From: Buttiauxella sp. B2
GTDB taxonomy: Bacteria; Pseudomonadota; Gammaproteobacteria; Enterobacterales; Enterobacteriaceae
Length of the DNA stretch: 64,000 nucleotides
NCBI RefSeq assembly: GCF_006376615.1
Contig: NZ_VEXQ01000019.1
Location: 32,205 to 96,204, forward strand
Reading direction: 5' to 3'
The notes beneath the pieces were generated by a model, which was not told where the DNA came from, did no database searches, and worked only from the letters and a program-made list of their open reading frames with translations. The position numbers and the translations under genes were made by a program. Of the stretch, positions 60,084-64,000 are shown in pieces. How positions within the stretch are numbered: the first letter of the stretch is position 1; each line of letters begins with the position of its first letter.

Positions 60084-61289
60084 ATGAAAACATTTAATCC
60101 CGCCAGTTTTCGCAGCCAGTTTCCGGCGTTGGCTGATGCTGGTGTCTATCTCGACAGTGCCGCAACCACTCTGAAACCTCTCGCAGTTATTGAAGCCACT
60201 CAGCAGTTTTATAGCCTGAGCGCCGGTAATGTTCATCGAAGCCAATTTGCGGCAGCACAGCGCCTGACAGAACGCTATGAAGCGGCTCGTGATAGCGTAG
60301 CGACTCTGCTCAATGCCCCTTCTGGCAAAGATATTGTCTGGACGCGAGGCACCACTGAAGCCATTAATTTGGTGGCGCAATGTTACGCACGCCCTCGCCT
60401 AAAGCCTGGTGACGAAATAATTGTTAGCGAAGCAGAACATCACGCCAACTTTGTGCCCTGGCTCATGGTCACGGAGCAAACTGGTGCGAAGATTATCAAA
60501 CTGCCGCTTGGCAAAGATTACCTCGCTGATTTGAGCAAACTGCCTGAACTACTCAACGCACGCACAAAAATTCTGGCATTAGGTCAAATGTCGAACGTCA
60601 CAGGCGGCTGCCCGGACTTGGTGAAAGCCATTACGCTTGCTCATGCAGCAGGTGCGGTAGTGATGGTCGATGGCGCACAAGGTGTGGTGCATTGCCCACC
60701 GGACGTGCAGGCACTAGATATTGATTTTTATGCGTTTTCCGCCCACAAACTTTATGGCCCAACCGGTATCGGTGCGCTGTACGGTAAAAGTGAGTTGTTA
60801 GAAGAAATGTCGCCGTGGCTAGGCGGCGGAAAAATGATCACTCACGTCTCATTTGAAGGGTTTAAAACTCAGCCGGTGCCATATCGTTTTGAAGCCGGTA
60901 CGCCTAACGTTGCAGGCGTGATTGGCCTGAGCGCTGCCCTTGAATGGCTTGAAACAGTAGATTTGACGGAAGCAGAAACTTACAGCCGTGGGCTTACGAC
61001 GCTTGCTGAAGCGGAACTGGCGAAACGTCCTGGTTTTCGCAGTTTCCGCTGTCAAGACTCGAGCCTTCTGGCATTTGATTTCGCCGGTGTTCACCACAAC
61101 GATATGGTTACGCTTTTGGCCGAGTCAGGTATTTCACTGCGTGCCGGGCAGCATTGTGCGCAACCATTGCTCGCGGCCCTTGGCGTCGCAGGTACATTGC
61201 GCGCCTCTTTCGCCCCGTACAACACGCAAAGCGATGTCGATGCCTTAGTCAAAGCCATCGACAGTGCGTTGGAAATTTTGGTGGATTAA
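60084..61289 (+). CDS. csdA: Cysteine desulfurase CsdA
   Basis: CsdA takes sulfur from cysteine as a persulfide and passes it to CsdE. The ATG at 60084, six bases after GAGGA, gives 401 residues, as in E. coli; six more residues in frame upstream are unsupported. The PLP lysine is in FSAHKLYGPTGIG and the catalytic nucleophile is Cys358 in AGQHCAQPLL. The csdE ATG follows the stop directly (TAAATG). Confidence 0.97.
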   Translation: MKTFNPASFRSQFPALADAGVYLDSAATTLKPLAVIEATQQFYSLSAGNVHRSQFAAAQRLTERYEAARDSVATLLNAPSGKDIVWTRGTTEAINLVAQCYARPRLKPGDEIIVSEAEHHANFVPWLMVTEQTGAKIIKLPLGKDYLADLSKLPELLNARTKILALGQMSNVTGGCPDLVKAITLAHAAGAVVMVDGAQGVVHCPPDVQALDIDFYAFSAHKLYGPTGIGALYGKSELLEEMSPWLGGGKMITHVSFEGFKTQPVPYRFEAGTPNVAGVIGLSAALEWLETVDLTEAETYSRGLTTLAEAELAKRPGFRSFRCQDSSLLAFDFAGVHHNDMVTLLAESGISLRAGQHCAQPLLAALGVAGTLRASFAPYNTQSDVDALVKAIDSALEILVD

Positions 61290-61730
61290 ATGACAAGTGG
61301 ATTTTTAGCCGGTCATCCCTTTGGCACGTCAATCACCGCCGATAACCTGCGTGCCACGTTTGCTCCGTTGCAGCAGTGGGAGGATAAATACCGCCAGCTG
61401 ATTCTGTTAGGAAAGCAGCTTCCGGCACTTCCTGCTGACTTAAAGAGTGAGGGAATCGAAATTGCGGGCTGTGAAAACCGCGTCTGGCTGGGTCACAGCC
61501 TTCAGGCGAATGGTACGCTGCATTTCTATGGTGACAGCGAGGGGCGAATTGTTCGGGGTTTGCTGGCAGTTTTACTCACTGCAGTAGAAGGGAAAACGAC
61601 AGAACAATTACTTAATGAAGATCCGCTCGCCCTGTTTGATGATTTAGGACTGCGTAATCAATTAAGTGCTTCACGTAGTAGTGGGCTTGCGGCACTTGCA
61701 CAAGCCGTTCGTGCTGCTGCTCAAGCCTGA
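61290..61730 (+). CDS. csdE: Cysteine desulfurase sulfur acceptor CsdE
   Basis: CsdE is a SufE-like protein that accepts sulfur from CsdA. It has 146 residues (147 in E. coli), with the acceptor cysteine in [14 protein letters not shown]. It is coupled to csdA with no gap. Its 3' end overlaps convergent tcdA by ten bases. CsdA, CsdE and TcdA (CsdL) act together in t6A cyclisation on tRNA. Confidence 0.96.
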   Translation: MTSGFLAGHPFGTSITADNLRATFAPLQQWEDKYRQLILLGKQLPALPADLKSEGIEIAGCENRVWLGHSLQANGTLHFYGDSEGRIVRGLLAVLLTAVEGKTTEQLLNEDPLALFDDLGLRNQLSASRSSGLAALAQAVRAAAQA

Positions 61731-62530
61731 TTGCGAACCGCTTTCGCCATCATTTTCTTTAACGCATGGGAAACCGCCACAAAACCAAAGCTGGCGGTGA
61801 CCATGGTTGCGGCACCAAAACCAGAGGCACAATCCATACGTTTCGGGCCGTCAGCAGTACTTTTCATCGCACACACTGAACCATCAGCCTGAGGATAAAC
61901 CAGCGCCTCAGTAGAAAATACGCAATCTATCCCCAGTTTTCCTTTGCTGTTCTTCACCACGCCAAAATCACTTTTTAGCCTTTCACGCAGTTTTGCCGCA
62001 AGTGGGTCCTGAATAGTCTTCGCCAGATCGGCGACCTGAATCTGTGTTGGATCGATTTGGCCACCCGCGCCACCGGTTGTTACCAACGGGATCTTATTAC
62101 GGCGGCAATATGCGATCAGTGCCGCTTTCGGGCGCACGCTATCAATAGCATCAATCACATAGCTGAAACCTTGATTGAGCAACTGTGCGGTGTTCTCTGC
62201 GGTAATAAAATCATCGACCACCGTCACACGGCACTCCGGGTTTATTTCGCGAATGCGCGCCGCCATCACTTCAGTTTTGGCCTGCCCGACGTTATCACGC
62301 AAGGCGTGAATCTGACGGTTGGTATTGGTGACACACACATCATCCATATCAATAAGCGTAATCGCGCCGATACCAGTACGAGCCAGCGCTTCTGCGGCCC
62401 ATGAGCCGACGCCACCAATGCCAATCACGCATACATGCGCATCAGCAAAGAGTTGCAGAGCATCACGACCATACAAACGAGCTGTGCCGCCAAAGCGTTG
62501 CAGCCAGGCATCGGTCAAAACTACAGACAT
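61721..62530 (-). CDS. tcdA: tRNA cyclic N6-threonylcarbamoyladenosine(37) synthase TcdA
   Basis: TcdA (CsdL) uses ATP to cyclise t6A37 to ct6A in tRNAs that read ANN codons. The E1-like ThiF fold of 269 residues has the nucleotide motif [17 protein letters not shown], the Asp-rich [15 protein letters not shown] and [15 protein letters not shown]. It is convergent with csdE, its functional partner. Confidence 0.96.
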   Translation of the reverse strand: MSVVLTDAWLQRFGGTARLYGRDALQLFADAHVCVIGIGGVGSWAAEALARTGIGAITLIDMDDVCVTNTNRQIHALRDNVGQAKTEVMAARIREINPECRVTVVDDFITAENTAQLLNQGFSYVIDAIDSVRPKAALIAYCRRNKIPLVTTGGAGGQIDPTQIQVADLAKTIQDPLAAKLRERLKSDFGVVKNSKGKLGIDCVFSTEALVYPQADGSVCAMKSTADGPKRMDCASGFGAATMVTASFGFVAVSHALKKMMAKAVRNQA

Positions 62531-62577
62531 TACATTATCCTCGGAAAATCTTTGCGGGTGTTGTTACAGGTAAAGAT

Positions 62578-62601
62578 GACGGGCTGATTATACAACCCGT
62601 C
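62578..62601 (-). terminator. Possible mltA terminator
   Basis: GACGGG (62578-62583) pairs with CCCGTC (62596-62601), 12 bases past the mltA stop. The following minus-strand sequence has only a short T-run. Confidence 0.45.
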
Positions 62602-62612
62602 GGCAGGAAATA

Positions 62613-63713
62613 TTAACCATTGAAAACAGTGTTGGTGGTGCCCGGTGCGTTTTTCAGTACCCAGACACGGCCATAATGGTTGTACCAACCTGCACGGTGA
62701 CCGGCATCTGGCCCAATCCCCTGGTAGATATCAAAGTGCTGCCCTTTAATCGCGCCACCGACATCCAGCGCAACCATTACACGTAATTCATATTGCCCTT
62801 TGAATTTGCCGTTGTTATCCAACAGCGGAACTTCAGCCAGAATAGTAGTGCCGGCAGGAATGATTGAGCGGTCTGACGCCACAGACGCACGGCCAATTAA
62901 CGGCACGGCGCTTGCGCCTTTCACAGGTGCGTAGCTGGCAGGTTTAAAGAAGACGAAGGATGGATTCTGCTCCAGCAGTTCCTGCACTTGAGCCTGGCTG
63001 TGGGTTTCGCCCCAGTGACGAATAGCCTGCATCGACATATCTTCTTTCTTTACTTCACCACGGTCGATAAGCACTTTACCGATACTGCGGTAGGCGTGGC
63101 CATTTTTGCCCGAATAACCAAAGAAGGTTAATGGCTGGCCGTCACCGAAATCAATATAGCCACTACCCTGCACATCCATAATGAAGTTATCCATTAAGGA
63201 GTTGCTGTAAGCAATAATGTAGCTATCGCTTAGCGCACCGCTATAAATCTCTGCGCGGGAAGGTAAACGTCCACGTTTTGGCGGCATGCGATAAATAGGA
63301 TACTGGAACTCACCCTGACGGGTGTAACGCGCCTGCACGACTGGCGTGTAATAACCGGTGAATTGCACGTTGCCGTAGTTGTCTGCACCTTCCATTTGCC
63401 AGGCATCAAGGCCGTACTGAGTAAGCTTGCTGGTATCGCCACCGTCACGTAGCCACTCCTGAACGGAACCGTACACGTCATTCTTACTATTATATAAACG
63501 TGGGGACGCGGAACGAATCTGATTAACTTGCTCAGAGAAGTCGCCACCGTTAACGGGTGTGCCCACCGCGTCAGGGCGGTTTACAAGTGAAAAGGGTTGG
63601 GTGAACTTCCCATCTTTATATTGCTGACCTTTATCTGTCGGTTTTGAAGAGCAGCCAGCCAAAATGGCGACGACTACTCCAGTTACAATGTACTTAGTCC
63701 AACGTCCTATCAT
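62613..63713 (-). CDS. mltA: Membrane-bound lytic murein transglycosylase A
   Basis: MltA cleaves peptidoglycan with formation of 1,6-anhydromuramic ends. It is an outer-membrane lipoprotein: the lipobox ILAGC puts the lipidated Cys at residue 21. The ATG at 63713, after GAGGAAG, gives 366 residues (365 in E. coli); the frame to 63773 is not supported. The 3D domain near the C-terminus contains the catalytic Asp region VMVALDVGGAIKGQHFDIYQ and GPDAGHRAGWYNHYGRVWVL. Confidence 0.97.
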   Translation of the reverse strand: MIGRWTKYIVTGVVVAILAGCSSKPTDKGQQYKDGKFTQPFSLVNRPDAVGTPVNGGDFSEQVNQIRSASPRLYNSKNDVYGSVQEWLRDGGDTSKLTQYGLDAWQMEGADNYGNVQFTGYYTPVVQARYTRQGEFQYPIYRMPPKRGRLPSRAEIYSGALSDSYIIAYSNSLMDNFIMDVQGSGYIDFGDGQPLTFFGYSGKNGHAYRSIGKVLIDRGEVKKEDMSMQAIRHWGETHSQAQVQELLEQNPSFVFFKPASYAPVKGASAVPLIGRASVASDRSIIPAGTTILAEVPLLDNNGKFKGQYELRVMVALDVGGAIKGQHFDIYQGIGPDAGHRAGWYNHYGRVWVLKNAPGTTNTVFNG

Positions 63714-63881
63714 TACTTCCTCGCCCTGGTTTATGCCTCTACACGCCACGCGAAGATAGCAAACACACCGCAAGAATTAAACGTGTTGCGCCCCATACGC
63801 GCCAGATGTGTTCAGTATTTGTACTTAATTTAAATTATTATCAGTTAGATGAGACAAATCGGGGATTTTTTAAAAAAAGGG

Positions 63882-63916
63882 TTGCATCAAAGAGCGAGCA
63901 GAGTATAGTGCGCTTC
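63882..63916 (+). promoter_or_regulatory. Initiator tRNA operon promoter
   Basis: A -35 box TTGCAT (63882-63887) and a -10 box TATAGT (63904-63909) are 16 bases apart. The -10 is followed by a GC-rich discriminator (GCGC), the usual mark of stringent control by ppGpp. RelA, which makes ppGpp, is also in the window. Confidence 0.8.
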
Positions 63917-63922
63917 CACGGA

Positions 63923-63999
<77 letters not shown>

Positions 64000-64000
64000 A

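Overview
The window is a chromosomal segment of a member of the family Enterobacteriaceae. Most genes match Escherichia coli K-12 orthologues in order and protein length: cysIJ-queD-queE, eno-pyrG-mazG-relA-rlmD-barA, gudD-gudX-gudP, yqcA-truC-yqcC, csrB-syd-queF-ppnN-sdaCB, xni, rlmM-ygdD-gcvA-gcvB-ygdI-csdAE-tcdA-mltA-tRNA-fMet. The genus cannot be fixed from the sequence alone; base composition looks near 50% GC, and a non-Escherichia genus is likely because several blocks differ from E. coli.

Layout. 1-4.9 kb: sulfite reductase (cysJI) and two queuosine genes (queD, queE). 5.1-7.3 kb: an M20 peptidase and adhP. 7.4-15.2 kb: eno, pyrG, mazG, relA and rlmD on the minus strand; the mazEF toxin-antitoxin pair found here in E. 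coli K-12 is missing. 15.2-18 kb: barA. 18.1-29.2 kb: glycerate kinase and the glucarate genes, cut by a foreign segment of about 6.6 kb (about 21,990-28,591). This segment has removed the 3' half of gudP and the start of gudX. It carries an orfA-only IS3-family remnant, a Mg2+ P-type ATPase, an unknown 78-residue basic protein, a Na/Pi cotransporter with a PhoU-like tail, and a SLOG/DUF2493 protein. 29.4-31 kb: yqcA-truC-yqcC. 31.2-45.5 kb: a complete myo-inositol catabolic island (iolA, D, G, E, B, a fused iolC-DUF2090, a second dehydrogenase, an ABC sugar transporter, and the RpiR-type regulator iolR). 45.5-46.2 kb: the CsrB small RNA with its upstream UvrY boxes. 46.1-52.3 kb: syd, queF, ppnN, sdaC, sdaB. 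52.3-55.8 kb: kduI and kdgT around a KdgR box, then an aminotransferase. 56-64 kb: xni to the first initiator tRNA.

Regulatory links lie inside the window. BarA is the sensor kinase whose partner UvrY activates csrB, and both barA and csrB with its boxes are present. GcvA and its divergent sRNA gcvB are intact. Two perfect 16-bp palindromes of the form TGAAAT-N4-ATTTCA lie upstream of iolG and of iolA/iolR and are the probable IolR operators. GarK makes 2-phosphoglycerate, the substrate of enolase.

The most unusual region is the Mg2+/phosphate transport cassette that has broken the glucarate operon. Its gene set, with an unknown small membrane protein between a Mg2+ pump and a phosphate transporter and a nucleotide-binding-type SLOG protein at the end, is the best candidate in the window for an undescribed system.
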